The notes below the pieces were generated by a model, which worked only from the letters and a program-made list of their open reading frames with translations, had not been told where the DNA came from and made no database searches. The translations under genes were made by a program, and so were the position numbers. 64,000 bases of DNA from Brevundimonas pishanensis (GTDB lineage: Bacteria > Pseudomonadota > Alphaproteobacteria > Caulobacterales > Caulobacteraceae): NCBI RefSeq assembly GCF_022750635.1, contig NZ_JAJKBG010000008.1, positions 22,645 to 86,644 of the forward strand, in the 5' to 3' direction. Numbering within the stretch: the stretch's first letter is position 1; each line of letters begins with the position of its first letter. Shown here piece by piece: positions 37,097 through 46,154 of the stretch.

Positions 37097-38943
37097 GCGC
37101 CGGTCTCGTCAGGCAGAAGGTCCATGGGGGCGTCGAGGGACTGTTGACGCGCGAGGCGGGCGTAAAGGCCCGAGGTCGCGATCAGGTCGTCGTGGGTGCC
37201 TTGTTCGATCACCTTGCCAGCCGAAATCACATAGATACGATCGGCGTTACGCACGGTGGAAAGACGGTGCGCGATCATCAGCGTGGCGCGGCCTTCCATC
37301 AGGCGGTCCAGCGCCTGTTGAACCAGAGCCTCGCTCTCGGTGTCCAGCGCACTGGTGGCTTCGTCGAGCAGCAGGATCGGGGCATTCTTGAGGAAGGCGC
37401 GGGCGATGGCGATACGCTGGCGCTGGCCGCCGGACAGGCGGGCACCGGCCTCGCCGACGCGGGTCTGATAGCCCTGTGGCAGGCCGAGGATGAACTCGTG
37501 GGCCGCAGCCGCACGGGCCGCCTCGATGATCTGTTCTTCGGTGGCGGCCTCGCGCCCATAGGCGATGTTGGCGGCGATAGTGTCGTCGAACAGGAACGGC
37601 TCCTGCGTCACCAGAGCGATCTGGTCGCGCAGGGATGACAGGCTGAGATCGCGCAGATCAATGCCGTTTGCGGTGATGCGTCCGCTCGTCACATCATAGA
37701 ACCGCGGCAGCAGGCTGAGGATGGTGGACTTGCCACCACCCGATGGACCGACCAGCGCCACCGTCTCGCCCGGCGAGACCTTTAGGTTCACGCCGTTCAG
37801 CGTTGGTACGAGCCCGTTGGCAGTGGAATAGGCGAACTCGACGTTGTGGAGTTCGATCTCGACAGGACCGGCGGGCAGGGATTGCGGGTTCGCCTGTTCG
37901 CGGATTTCAGGCTGGATATCGAGTGCTGTGAACAGGCGACGCGCGGCGGTCATGCCTTCGGACATGACGGTCGTCAGGTTGGACAGCTGGCGCAGCGACT
38001 GACCTGCCAACATCAGCATGCCGATGAAGGCCGCAAAGCCGCCCACGGACATCTGGCCCTTGCTGGCGCTCCAGCCGGCATAGCCAATGACCGCGGCGAC
38101 GATGGAATAGGCAATGATATCGGAAGCCGGACCGGCGAAGGCGCGGCTGTCGGCACCTTTGATGACGTGGCGCTGGCGGCGGTCGATGACGGCGGCGACA
38201 TTGGCCTCTTCAGCCTGTTCGCGGTTTTCGATCTTGATGACGCGCACGCCGTCCAGATTTTCCATCAGGGCGGAGGAAAGCACCTCGGTTTCGGCCATGG
38301 CCCCCTTGGCGGCCTTGCGCGAGCGCTTGCCGAACTTGCGCATCACCAGACTGACGCCCGGTACGCCCAGAAGCACGATCAGCGTCAGCGGCAGGTCGAT
38401 GAAGCCCATCGCTACCATCACGCCGACCACGATCAGCACGTTCTGGGTGTAGTTCACCACGCCGTTGGTGAAGGCTTCACGCACCAGATTGGCGTCGAAC
38501 AGCACCGACGAGACGAAGGTGCCCGAATGCTGGTTACGCAGACGCGACAGGTCGGCGTTGATCATGCGCGAGAAGAGCTGCTTCTGGATGTCACCGACGA
38601 TGCCGTGGCCCAGCCGGTTCACCAGTGCAGCCTGTCCCGCCATCGTCAGGGATCGGGCGATGGAAAGGGCGATGATAACGCCTGGAACGAGCGCGATCAG
38701 CCACTGGGGCTGGACTGTGAAGACGTTCAGAAAACGGACAGGGCCCGGATGGGGCTGGAACAACAGGTCGATGGCCGGTTCAAGAAAACGCAACAGCCCC
38801 GCCGTCAGCGCACCGGCGCAGATCGCCAGACCGATCGACGAAAAGAACGCCACCTTGTGGTGCGAAAGATAGTCGCGCCACAGACGCTTCAGGAGCTGAC
38901 CAAGCGGCTGGTCTTTGTCGTTGTGGTGAGCGGGGCTATTCAT
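37093..38943 (-). CDS. msbA: MsbA-type lipid A exporter (ABC half-transporter)
   Basis: 616 residues with six membrane helices (about 35-340) and one ATPase domain. Walker A 'GPSGGGKST' is near residue 400, the signature 'LSGGQRQRIAIARA' near 502, followed by 'ILLLDEATSALD'. Half-transporters of this kind dimerise and flip lipid A-core across the inner membrane. Its position first in an operon with DUF374, waaA and lpxK supports a lipid A substrate; multidrug export is the alternative for isolated homologues. Confidence 0.9.
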   Translation of the reverse strand: MNSPAHHNDKDQPLGQLLKRLWRDYLSHHKVAFFSSIGLAICAGALTAGLLRFLEPAIDLLFQPHPGPVRFLNVFTVQPQWLIALVPGVIIALSIARSLTMAGQAALVNRLGHGIVGDIQKQLFSRMINADLSRLRNQHSGTFVSSVLFDANLVREAFTNGVVNYTQNVLIVVGVMVAMGFIDLPLTLIVLLGVPGVSLVMRKFGKRSRKAAKGAMAETEVLSSALMENLDGVRVIKIENREQAEEANVAAVIDRRQRHVIKGADSRAFAGPASDIIAYSIVAAVIGYAGWSASKGQMSVGGFAAFIGMLMLAGQSLRQLSNLTTVMSEGMTAARRLFTALDIQPEIREQANPQSLPAGPVEIELHNVEFAYSTANGLVPTLNGVNLKVSPGETVALVGPSGGGKSTILSLLPRFYDVTSGRITANGIDLRDLSLSSLRDQIALVTQEPFLFDDTIAANIAYGREAATEEQIIEAARAAAAHEFILGLPQGYQTRVGEAGARLSGGQRQRIAIARAFLKNAPILLLDEATSALDTESEALVQQALDRLMEGRATLMIAHRLSTVRNADRIYVISAGKVIEQGTHDDLIATSGLYARLARQQSLDAPMDLLPDETGA

Positions 38944-39046
38944 TTTACTTCGGTCGGACGACTGGGGCTGTGTGTCAAGCGGCTTGGCTTGACGCGGCGA
39001 ACGTGTGAGGGATGACGGCAGCGTTCGCGAAGGTTATCTGACGCTT

Positions 39047-39712
39047 ATGTCGTTTCCCGATCTGTCCTCGCCTTATGACCGTTTCAAGGTCTTGTGGTCC
39101 TATTTCTGGGGCGACCACGCGTTTATCCGGCTGAGTTTCACAAATGCCCACTGGATTGATGCAAACTTGGTACGCAGCAATCAGCCGTCTCCGCGCCAAC
39201 TGGCGTGGTGGAAGCGTCAGGGCATTCGCACAGTTATCAATCTGCGCGGAGTACGCGACGAGCCCTATTACTGGCTGGAGCGGGACGCTTGCGAGAAACT
39301 GGGCCTGAAGCTGGTGGATGCTCCGCTGGACTCGCGTGATGCACCGACGCTGGACCGCATCGAGAATGCCAAGCTGATTTTCGAAACGATTGAGTATCCG
39401 GCCCTAATCCACTGCAAGTCGGGCGCAGATCGCGCCGGGCTGATGGCGGCGCTGTATCGGTACTTCAGGCTGGGACAGCCAATGGGCGTCGCCAAGTCCG
39501 AACTGAGCCGCCGCACCCTGCACAACCGCGAGGGCAAGACGGGCGTGCTGGACCACGTTCTGGAGACTTATGCCGCGGAGGCAGAGCCCAAGGGAATAGG
39601 GCTGCTGGAGTGGATGGGCTGCAAAGCCTATTGCCCCGTAGAGACGACGCGGACCTTCCGGGCCAAATGGTGGGGCGATCTGCTGGTCGAGCGGATTCTC
39701 CGCCGCGAGTAA
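39047..39712 (+). CDS. dual-specificity / tyrosine phosphatase-like protein
   Basis: 221 residues from ATG 39047. The phosphatase P loop HCxxGxxR is 'IHCKSGADRAG', with Cys123 and Arg129; a candidate general acid Asp lies in 'DAPLDSRDAP'. 'SNQPSPRQLAWWKRQGI' and 'VINLRG' are typical of the prokaryotic DSP group. It may act on protein phosphotyrosine, phospholipids or phosphosugars. It lies on the opposite strand inside the LPS gene region, divergent from msbA and directly abutting a small membrane-protein gene. Confidence 0.88.
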   Translation: MSFPDLSSPYDRFKVLWSYFWGDHAFIRLSFTNAHWIDANLVRSNQPSPRQLAWWKRQGIRTVINLRGVRDEPYYWLERDACEKLGLKLVDAPLDSRDAPTLDRIENAKLIFETIEYPALIHCKSGADRAGLMAALYRYFRLGQPMGVAKSELSRRTLHNREGKTGVLDHVLETYAAEAEPKGIGLLEWMGCKAYCPVETTRTFRAKWWGDLLVERILRRE

Positions 39713-39937
39713 TCAGCCCCAAGGGCCAGCTTTTTCTTTCTCGTCGGGCTGCGGTGCGGGTTCAGACGTGTGACGGGCACGCTCCGCGTCGATGCGTTCC
39801 TGACGCTCCAGAAGCTTTCGATCCAGTTCGTCGTCCTGGGCGCGTTTGTTGCGCAGGATCATGACCCACATCACCAGCACCATCATCATCGACACCAGCG
39901 CGCCGATGCCTGCTCCGTCCATTATGGGTGTGGTCAT
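39713..39937 (-). CDS. small single-pass membrane protein with charged tail, 74 aa
   Basis: One hydrophobic helix ('IGALVSMMMVLVMWVMILR') near the N-terminus is followed by a 50-residue charged helix ('DELDRKLLERQERIDAERA') and a Pro-rich end. ATG 39937. The stop abuts the phosphatase stop with no gap. Function unknown; the layout resembles short membrane tethers. Confidence 0.7.
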   Translation of the reverse strand: MTTPIMDGAGIGALVSMMMVLVMWVMILRNKRAQDDELDRKLLERQERIDAERARHTSEPAPQPDEKEKAGPWG

Positions 39938-39976
39938 GGGATGGCTCCAATGCAGTTGAGCGAACCACCATACGTC

Positions 39977-40010
39977 AAGGGCGGCTGAAGCCCTAGCCCC
40001 AGCCGCCCTT
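39977..40010 (-). terminator. hairpin downstream of DUF4170 gene
   Basis: An 11-base perfect inverted repeat (AAGGGCGGCTG) with an 11-base spacer lies 25 bases after the DUF4170 stop. There is no T run on either strand, so it may be a weak or factor-dependent terminator. Confidence 0.4.
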
Positions 40011-40034
40011 GTCAGGATCGTATCTGATCGACGC

Positions 40035-40271
40035 TTATGCGTCGCCGCGCGGATCGATCAGTTTGTGCGCGTGCAGAATGAAGTAGCGCATGTGGGCGTT
40101 ATCGACAGTCGCCTGGGCGCGGGCCTTCCAGGCAGCCTTGGCTTCGTCGTAGGAACCGAAAGCGCCGACGAACTCGACTTCCTTCAGGTCGCGGAAGGTC
40201 GGTTCCGACGGATGACGCATTTCACCACCGATGACGAGGTGAAGCAGTTGAGTTTCGAGCTTGTCAGCCAT
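40035..40271 (-). CDS. DUF4170-family protein, 78 aa
   Basis: From ATG 40271 the product reads 'MADKLETQLLHLVIGGEM...' with 'EFVGAFGSYDEAKAAWKA', 'VDNAHMRYFILHAHKLIDP', the DUF4170 pattern. Members are small, alphaproteobacterial and follow cysQ in the LPS cluster, as here (29 bases after cysQ). Function unknown. Confidence 0.88.
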   Translation of the reverse strand: MADKLETQLLHLVIGGEMRHPSEPTFRDLKEVEFVGAFGSYDEAKAAWKARAQATVDNAHMRYFILHAHKLIDPRGDA

Positions 40272-40300
40272 GGAGAGGGGCCCATTGCACAGGAGAGGGG

Positions 40301-41095
40301 TCAGAAGGTGAGCGGGATAGGCGCTGTCCGCCGGATTATCAACGGGTGCAATGCCGGTGCGGCGCAAATCATGCTCGTTTGTCGCGGATCGTGGCGATTA
40401 AACCGCCACTTTTGGCCTTTGTGGTCACTAACGACTGCTCCGGCCTCCTGGGCGATAAGCGATCCGGCGCAAACATCCCAGTCCCACTTTGGGCTGATAG
40501 CGATGGCGGCATCGAACGCTCCGGCGGCAACGAGGGCCATGCGATAGGCCAAAGCGTTGCGTTTGGAGAAGTTCATATGGGGCCACGGCTCGTCCCATTC
40601 GCGGGCTTCCATCAGACGGGCGTCCGCGAGAAGTTCGGCCTCTTCTAGCTGGCGGGTGTCGGATGCAGTTATGGGGCGGCCCTGAAGACGGGCACCGCCG
40701 CCGAGTGTGGCCTCGAACATCTCGCCCAGCATAGGGGCATAGATGGCGGCGGCGATAGGCTCGCCGTCCTCTACGACCGCGATGGGGGTGCACCACCACG
40801 GTTTGTTGCGCATGAAGGCCGAGGTGCCGTCGATGGGATCGACCACGAAGATGCGCTTTTTAGACAGGCGGTCAGTGGTGTCTGCGGTCTCTTCGGAAAG
40901 CCAGCCGTAATCGGGGCGGGCACCCAGAAGGCGCTCCTTGAGGAACGTGTCGACCGCCAGATCGGCGTCGGTCACCGGAGAGGCGTTCTCCTTGGACCAG
41001 ACCTTCAGCCCGGCGTCGCGATAGTCGAGCGCCATCTGGCCTGCGTCGAACGCGGCCTGACGGATAAGCTGAAGGTCTTGGTCCAGAGAGGTCAT
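40301..41095 (-). CDS. cysQ: inositol monophosphatase family, CysQ-like 3'(2'),5'-bisphosphate nucleotidase
   Basis: 264 residues with the metal sites of the Li-sensitive phosphatase superfamily: 'SPVTDADLAVD', 'GWLSEETAD', 'VVDPIDGTSAFMR' and 'KWDWDVCAGSLIAQEAG'. CysQ enzymes hydrolyse PAP; an inositol or other sugar phosphate is also possible. The start overlaps the pmbA stop, so the two are coupled. Confidence 0.88.
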   Translation of the reverse strand: MTSLDQDLQLIRQAAFDAGQMALDYRDAGLKVWSKENASPVTDADLAVDTFLKERLLGARPDYGWLSEETADTTDRLSKKRIFVVDPIDGTSAFMRNKPWWCTPIAVVEDGEPIAAAIYAPMLGEMFEATLGGGARLQGRPITASDTRQLEEAELLADARLMEAREWDEPWPHMNFSKRNALAYRMALVAAGAFDAAIAISPKWDWDVCAGSLIAQEAGAVVSDHKGQKWRFNRHDPRQTSMICAAPALHPLIIRRTAPIPLTF

Positions 41096-42450
41096 TTGCC
41101 CGCGATGGCTACCTTGTCGAACAGCAGCGACGGGACGTTGAACGCATTACGGAACTCAAGGTCGCCCGCACGTTGGAGGCGGGCGTAAAGCTCGATCAAA
41201 TTGCCCGCGACGGTGACTTCGCTGACTGGATAGGCGCGCTCGCCGTTTTCGAACCAGAAGCCCGACACACCGGCAGACCAGTCGCCTGTGTTGCCGTTCA
41301 GCGACGGGCCGAACATGGAGGTGATCAGCAGGCCGGTGCCTGCCGAGGCCATCAGGTCGTCCAGCGTGCCTTCACCAGCCGTCAGGTGCACATTGTGGGC
41401 CGAAACACCCGACGGGCCGACCAGACCACGCGAGGCGTGACCCGTCGAGGTCATGCCCAGTTGCGCCGCCGATGACGTGTTCAGCAGCCACGTAGTCAGG
41501 CGACCATCTTCGACAAGGTTGCGCTTTTCGACGCGGACGCCCTCGTCATCGAACGGGGTCGAGCCTTGGCCGCGCACACGGAAGGGATCGTCCACAAGGT
41601 CCATCCGTTGCGGCAGAACCAGTTCGTTCAGCTTGTCCTTCAGGAAGGACGAACCCCGCGCAATCGACGGACCCGAGATGGCCCCCAGCAGCGGAGACAG
41701 GACTTGGGTGGCGATACGGTTTTCGAAGATGACGGGTGCGGTGGTCGAGGCGATCTTGCGCGCGCCCACACGGGCGACGGCGCGTTCGCCCGCTTTTTGA
41801 CCGATCTCTTCGGGCGATGGCAGGTCCGAGAAGTGGCGCAGCGAGCGGCTTTCGCCACCGCGCTCCATCGCGCCATCCTTTTCGGCGATGACGCCTGCTC
41901 CGACCGAGAAGACGCTGCCGCGATAGTTGCCGACAAAGCCGTGCGAGGTGACCAGTTGCCACTCGCTGGACATCCAGGAGGAGTCGCCACCCTCCGAGCG
42001 CGACACGCCCGGCACGGCCATAGCTGCGGCCTCGGCGGCGACGGCGGCGGCTTCTAGCTGTTCGGCGCTGCGGTCGGTGGAATCGTACAGGTCCAGATCG
42101 GCGTGCGGGCCGTGGGCCAGCAGCTCTTCGGGTGCCAGCGACGCATAGGGGTCTTCGGGCGCGAGGCGGGCCATGGCGATGGCGCGCTCGACCAGACGGC
42201 CACGGGTGGCATCGGACAAGTCGGACGACGACACGGTCGCCTGACGCTTGCCGATGAAGACGCGCAGGCCAAGGTCGGTGGATTCCTCCCGCTCGACTTC
42301 CTCCAGCGCCGTGTTGCGTACACCGACAGCCAGCGAGGCGCGGCGAGCGGTTGCAGCTTCGGCGGCGTCGGCTCCGGCCTTGAGGGCAGAAGAGACGAGA
42401 TCGTGCAGCATGGAAGGATCGGGCGAGGCGGAGGGCGTCGATGCGGACAT
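41092..42450 (-). CDS. pmbA: TldE/PmbA metalloprotease partner subunit
   Basis: 452 residues of the TldD/TldE family. The TldE-type C-terminus is visible in 'TGLLITSMFGPSLNGNTGDWSAGVSGFW' in parts ('FGPSLNGNTGDWS', 'GVSGFWFENGE'). It lacks the HExxxH zinc motif of TldD, as expected for the non-catalytic partner; TldD is not in this window. The pair forms a protease that processes microcin and CcdA-like peptides in E. coli. First gene of pmbA - cysQ - DUF4170. Confidence 0.93.
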   Translation of the reverse strand: MSASTPSASPDPSMLHDLVSSALKAGADAAEAATARRASLAVGVRNTALEEVEREESTDLGLRVFIGKRQATVSSSDLSDATRGRLVERAIAMARLAPEDPYASLAPEELLAHGPHADLDLYDSTDRSAEQLEAAAVAAEAAAMAVPGVSRSEGGDSSWMSSEWQLVTSHGFVGNYRGSVFSVGAGVIAEKDGAMERGGESRSLRHFSDLPSPEEIGQKAGERAVARVGARKIASTTAPVIFENRIATQVLSPLLGAISGPSIARGSSFLKDKLNELVLPQRMDLVDDPFRVRGQGSTPFDDEGVRVEKRNLVEDGRLTTWLLNTSSAAQLGMTSTGHASRGLVGPSGVSAHNVHLTAGEGTLDDLMASAGTGLLITSMFGPSLNGNTGDWSAGVSGFWFENGERAYPVSEVTVAGNLIELYARLQRAGDLEFRNAFNVPSLLFDKVAIAGK

Positions 42451-42498
42451 GCACCGGATATGGCCGACGCGCCTTACAACCGCAACATCTAACGCGGC

Positions 42499-43014
42499 TT
42501 ACTCAGGCGTCTGCGGCGCGGTCCAGCATGGCTTCAGGGTGTTGTTCGCCAGCTTTGTCCATTCGGCGACCATGCCTGCCGTGGCTGAGACGCTATAGTC
42601 GGCAAAGCTTCCATCAGCTTGACGGCCTCGCCCCCAGACGGTGTAGGTCGCGGCCTCTGTCGGCGGCCCTTTGGGCTGCGGCCACAGGATGCGGGGTTGA
42701 GGGCGGGGGCCGAGGTACGGCACGCGGACCGATCCGATGGAATAGTCGTTGAGGGTCTCCACGACACTGCGTATGGCAGGACAATCCGCTTCGGTCAGCC
42801 AAGTAATCTGTTCTCGACCATTCGGGATGACCAGCGAACGTCGCGCCACCCACTGGGCGTTATCTCCCCAACCGCGCGTATAGAATTCTACGGCCCACGT
42901 GCCGCTATCGGCGACGGCGTATCCCGCTTCAAAACTAAGATCTCTTGGGGCGGGTGTCGTAAAATCAGGGAAGATGAACGGCGTGACCGCCTGCAATACG
43001 GCGACAAGGTACAT
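42499..43014 (-). CDS. hypothetical exported protein, 171 aa
   Basis: The first 17 residues ('MYLVAVLQAVTPFIFPD') are hydrophobic and could be a short signal or anchor. The rest is beta-rich with a Cys in 'EADCPAIRSVVE' and another near the end ('LKPCWTAP'). Family not recognised. It ends 48 bases before the pmbA start on the same strand; co-transcription is possible. Confidence 0.65.
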   Translation of the reverse strand: MYLVAVLQAVTPFIFPDFTTPAPRDLSFEAGYAVADSGTWAVEFYTRGWGDNAQWVARRSLVIPNGREQITWLTEADCPAIRSVVETLNDYSIGSVRVPYLGPRPQPRILWPQPKGPPTEAATYTVWGRGRQADGSFADYSVSATAGMVAEWTKLANNTLKPCWTAPQTPE

Positions 43015-43212
43015 GATCGAACTCCGGAGACGCGGAGATCGACCGTAGGCAGGTGTTCGGCTTTCTCAAAGCTTGGCTGGTCGAACTTCAGCGAGGTTGA
43101 GGCGACGTCAGCGGTTCGGTCCGAATGAAACGTCCCAGCCGTATAGATAGCGGCGGATGCATCCCAGCGGTGCTGGATCACCAACGGCTAAACGGCTGTA
43201 GATCGCGGCGAC

Positions 43213-43677
43213 TTAACGGCTTGAACCACGCTCTAGTGCTCTGTCCCGAGCTTGGACCATATTTTCAAAATATTGATCGGCTAATCGAAAACCATCTTCG
43301 AGATTACGTTTCTTAGCGATCCGGATCGCTTCTGGGTTCGTCCCCGGAGGTGGCGGAGGGTAGGAGCATTCTCGAATCCAGAGCCGCTCTCGTGCGTGGA
43401 ACTCCGCGACGGCTTGGTCATAATCTTGCTGCAACTGGGTGTCGCGGAGCGAGTTTAGAAACTCTTCATCACGGGACTTTCGTGCATTCGTATAGAGTGC
43501 GACGGCTTGTGGATTGCAGAGCGGAACAACGGCGATCTGGTATTGCTTTACCGTCTCACGAAAGATAGCCCGATCCATATCGGTAAGTTGCAGGATCGTC
43601 GGCGCACATGCGGAAGCGCTGACTGCTATCCAGAGCGATAAGCCGATTAAGCCACCGAGTTTCGAACGACTGGCCAT
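43213..43677 (-). CDS. putative lipoprotein, 154 aa
   Basis: I chose ATG 43677 because GGAGAG lies seven bases upstream and the signal peptide then reads correctly to a lipobox-like 'SASACAPT'; the frame extends to 43713. The mature part is helical and charged ('RDTQLQQDYDQAVAEFHA') with a Pro run in the middle ('SYPPPPPGTN'), and two further Cys. No family recognised. Confidence 0.7.
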   Translation of the reverse strand: MASRSKLGGLIGLSLWIAVSASACAPTILQLTDMDRAIFRETVKQYQIAVVPLCNPQAVALYTNARKSRDEEFLNSLRDTQLQQDYDQAVAEFHARERLWIRECSYPPPPPGTNPEAIRIAKKRNLEDGFRLADQYFENMVQARDRALERGSSR

Positions 43678-43798
43678 CTCGCTCTCCAACGCACGAACAT
43701 TGGTCAGCAACAAGATGACATTAAGTCCGCGCGAGTGGCGTAAACTTGGGTAAAGGCACTAATCTACATCTAGTGCGTCTATAAAAAGCTCATCCGTC

Positions 43799-44197
43799 CT
43801 ACAGTACCGACCACGCGATCAGGCTGATACCGGCGATGAGCATGGACAGCCATGTCAGGGTCATGCCTGCGGCACGGGCGAGAGACAGGCCGGGGAGGTA
43901 GAGGACGGCTCCGGCGTGGATCAGGCGACCGGCGAACATCAGACCGCCGACCAGATGGATCAGGGCAGGCGGGGTGTCGAGAAACGCCAGTAGGATCAGG
44001 CCGCACAGTCCGGCGGGGATGTATTCGGTTGCATTGCCGAAGGCGCGCACGGCGACGGACAGATCGCTCTGTCCGCCATCGCCAAAGGGAATGCGCAAGC
44101 TGCGGCGGCGCCCCGCTGCCAGTCCGGAAAGGACAAACAGCAGCAGGATCAGCAATCCGCCCCACAGGGCCGCGGCCTGAATGGTCGAGGGGACCAT
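43799..44197 (-). CDS. MAPEG-family membrane protein
   Basis: 132 residues with four membrane helices. 'RAFGNATEYIPAGLCGLILLA' is the MAPEG signature (RxxxNxxEx), shared with microsomal glutathione transferase and E. coli YecN. Substrate unknown. The ATG shares one base with the stop of the upstream M14 peptidase gene (TGATG), so translation is coupled. Confidence 0.88.
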   Translation of the reverse strand: MVPSTIQAAALWGGLLILLLFVLSGLAAGRRRSLRIPFGDGGQSDLSVAVRAFGNATEYIPAGLCGLILLAFLDTPPALIHLVGGLMFAGRLIHAGAVLYLPGLSLARAAGMTLTWLSMLIAGISLIAWSVL

Positions 44198-46026
44198 CAG
44201 TTTTCGCGCGCCACGGGATAGAGCAGGTAGCGCTGGTCGTAGAAGGGCGTGCGCTCATAGAACCAAGCCAGACGGGCGTGCGGGTTGGCGGCAAACTCCG
44301 GCTCGGCGGCCAGTTTGGCCTCGAACGCGGCCTTGAGGGCCGGATCGGCGGCCAGCATCTTATCGGCCAGCGGGGCGATAGCGTAGGGCTCGATGTATTC
44401 CACGCGGCTCAGCACTTCGAGGAACATACCCCATGCGAAATAGCTTTCGCGGGACTGGGGCTCCAGCGCCAGCATGACCAGATCGCCCAAAGGCTGATCG
44501 GTCGAAACGCGGACCGAACCGGGGGCGAAGGTCCAGTTGGTGGCCTGTTCGGTCACGCCGTCGATACGGACTTCGACGTGGCCTTCGTTGGCGCGGGTGG
44601 TCAGCTTGGGGTTCTGGACACGCAGCATGGTGACATCGACGGCGGTCGGCGCATCCACGCGGGTCATCTCGATGCCAGAGGCGGCCAGACGCTCGATGAT
44701 GTCGGTGCGATAGGCGGGGACCCAGTAGGCTTTCGGGCGCTTCAGTTCCAGCGTCGGACGCGAGCCGTACCACGGCATCGACCACAGTTCCGGATCAGCC
44801 TCGCCCAGCCAGCGGACTTCCTTGCGGCCCGAGGCGGCGCTTTCGACCATTTCGTATTTGATGCCTTTGAACGGCACATACTCGGTCGGTTGATCGACCT
44901 GAACGAAGTTGGCTTGCAGGACCTCGGGGCGCAGGGCGCGGTCGGCGGCGATGGCGGCGCGAACCTCGGCCACGCGTTCGGCCATAACCTTCAAAGTCTC
45001 TTCGATGAAGACATAGGTGCCCAGCACACGCTGGTCGTGCGGCTTCAGGCTGTGGTTCTCGATCAGGATGGTCGGAATGTGGGCAGCATCGCCCCAGCCG
45101 TTCGAGAAACGCTCGCCCAGGCCGCCGTCATTCAGGCCTGCGCGGGGATCGTCATCATCAATGCCGAAGACCAGTTCGCCGGGGATGTGGCCGTTGTCTT
45201 CCAGCGCCTTGTAGATCGAGGGCTTGAAGCCTTCGTTCAGCCACTCGGCGATGGCGGGCGAGCGGGTGAAGGTTTCATCCTCGCCGGTGAAGCCGAAGGT
45301 GACGTCGTACTGATAGTCCATCCCGTCGGTGACGTGGACGTCGACGTAGATGTCGGGGTTGTACTTCAGGATCAGGCCACGGACAGCGCGCATCTCGGGC
45401 TGATCGAGCTTGAGGTAGTCGCGGTTCAGGTTCTGGTTGGTGCCGGTGTTGCGCCAGCCTTGGATGCGCGGGCCACGTTGGTTCGGGCGCGAATAGGCGC
45501 TGGCGCGTTCATGGCCGTCGACGCTGAGGATCGGGATCAGGATCAGGTTGGCACCGTCCAGCAGGTGATCCTTGCCGTAGAAGGCAATGTCACGCAGCAG
45601 CATCATGCCAGCGTCCTTGCCGTCGATCTCGCCGGGGTGGATGCCGGCCTGAATGAGCACGGTCGGCTTGGCCGGATCGAACTGTGCGCCATCTTTCGAG
45701 GCGATCACGGCATAGATGTCGCGGCCTTCCGGCGAGGTGCCGAAGCTCTCGATGCGGATCAGGTCAGACGCGGCGTCCAGACGGTCGAACCATGCGCGGG
45801 TGTCGGCATAGTTCGGGCTGAAGTTCAGCTCTGGGTCCTGTTCAAAGCCCGAGGCCCACGGATCGCTGGCAGGGCGCAGCAGCGTGCGCGATGCGCCGTT
45901 CCACTGGGGCACGGGCGGCAGGAAGGCCTGATCCCACGGTGCGGTATTCTTGATCGGAGCGTTCTCGGACATGGCAGGACTCGACATCAGGGCGACCATC
46001 ACGGCCGCAAGGGTAACCCGTCGCAT
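44197..46026 (-). CDS. secreted M14-family zinc carboxypeptidase
   Basis: 609 residues with a signal peptide ('MRRVTLAAVMVALMSSPAMS'). Zinc ligands are His130 and Glu133 in 'AGIHPGEIDGKD' and His231 in 'DIYVDVHVTDG'; a candidate catalytic Glu is in 'IPTILIENHSL'. The N-terminal 330 residues are the peptidase; the C-terminal 250 are a beta-rich extension. It probably trims peptides in the periplasm or outside. The MAPEG gene follows with a one-base overlap. Confidence 0.9.
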   Translation of the reverse strand: MRRVTLAAVMVALMSSPAMSENAPIKNTAPWDQAFLPPVPQWNGASRTLLRPASDPWASGFEQDPELNFSPNYADTRAWFDRLDAASDLIRIESFGTSPEGRDIYAVIASKDGAQFDPAKPTVLIQAGIHPGEIDGKDAGMMLLRDIAFYGKDHLLDGANLILIPILSVDGHERASAYSRPNQRGPRIQGWRNTGTNQNLNRDYLKLDQPEMRAVRGLILKYNPDIYVDVHVTDGMDYQYDVTFGFTGEDETFTRSPAIAEWLNEGFKPSIYKALEDNGHIPGELVFGIDDDDPRAGLNDGGLGERFSNGWGDAAHIPTILIENHSLKPHDQRVLGTYVFIEETLKVMAERVAEVRAAIAADRALRPEVLQANFVQVDQPTEYVPFKGIKYEMVESAASGRKEVRWLGEADPELWSMPWYGSRPTLELKRPKAYWVPAYRTDIIERLAASGIEMTRVDAPTAVDVTMLRVQNPKLTTRANEGHVEVRIDGVTEQATNWTFAPGSVRVSTDQPLGDLVMLALEPQSRESYFAWGMFLEVLSRVEYIEPYAIAPLADKMLAADPALKAAFEAKLAAEPEFAANPHARLAWFYERTPFYDQRYLLYPVAREN

Positions 46027-46100
46027 AACACCCCTCCAACAGGCGACTTGAGGGCCATTCTTTTAGGCCTGTTTGCCGCCGATGCCAGTGCCGGATACGA

Positions 46101-46134
46101 AAAAGCCCCCGACGCCGTAGGCATCGGGGGCTTT
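46101..46134 (-). terminator. rho-independent terminator after DUF3829 gene
   Basis: On the minus strand GCCCCCGA / TCGGGGGC closes an 11-base loop and runs into TTTTTCG, 20 bases past the stop at 46155. The plus strand has a shorter T run. Confidence 0.8.
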
Positions 46135-46154
46135 CTTGAAAGTGCGAGGGCGGG

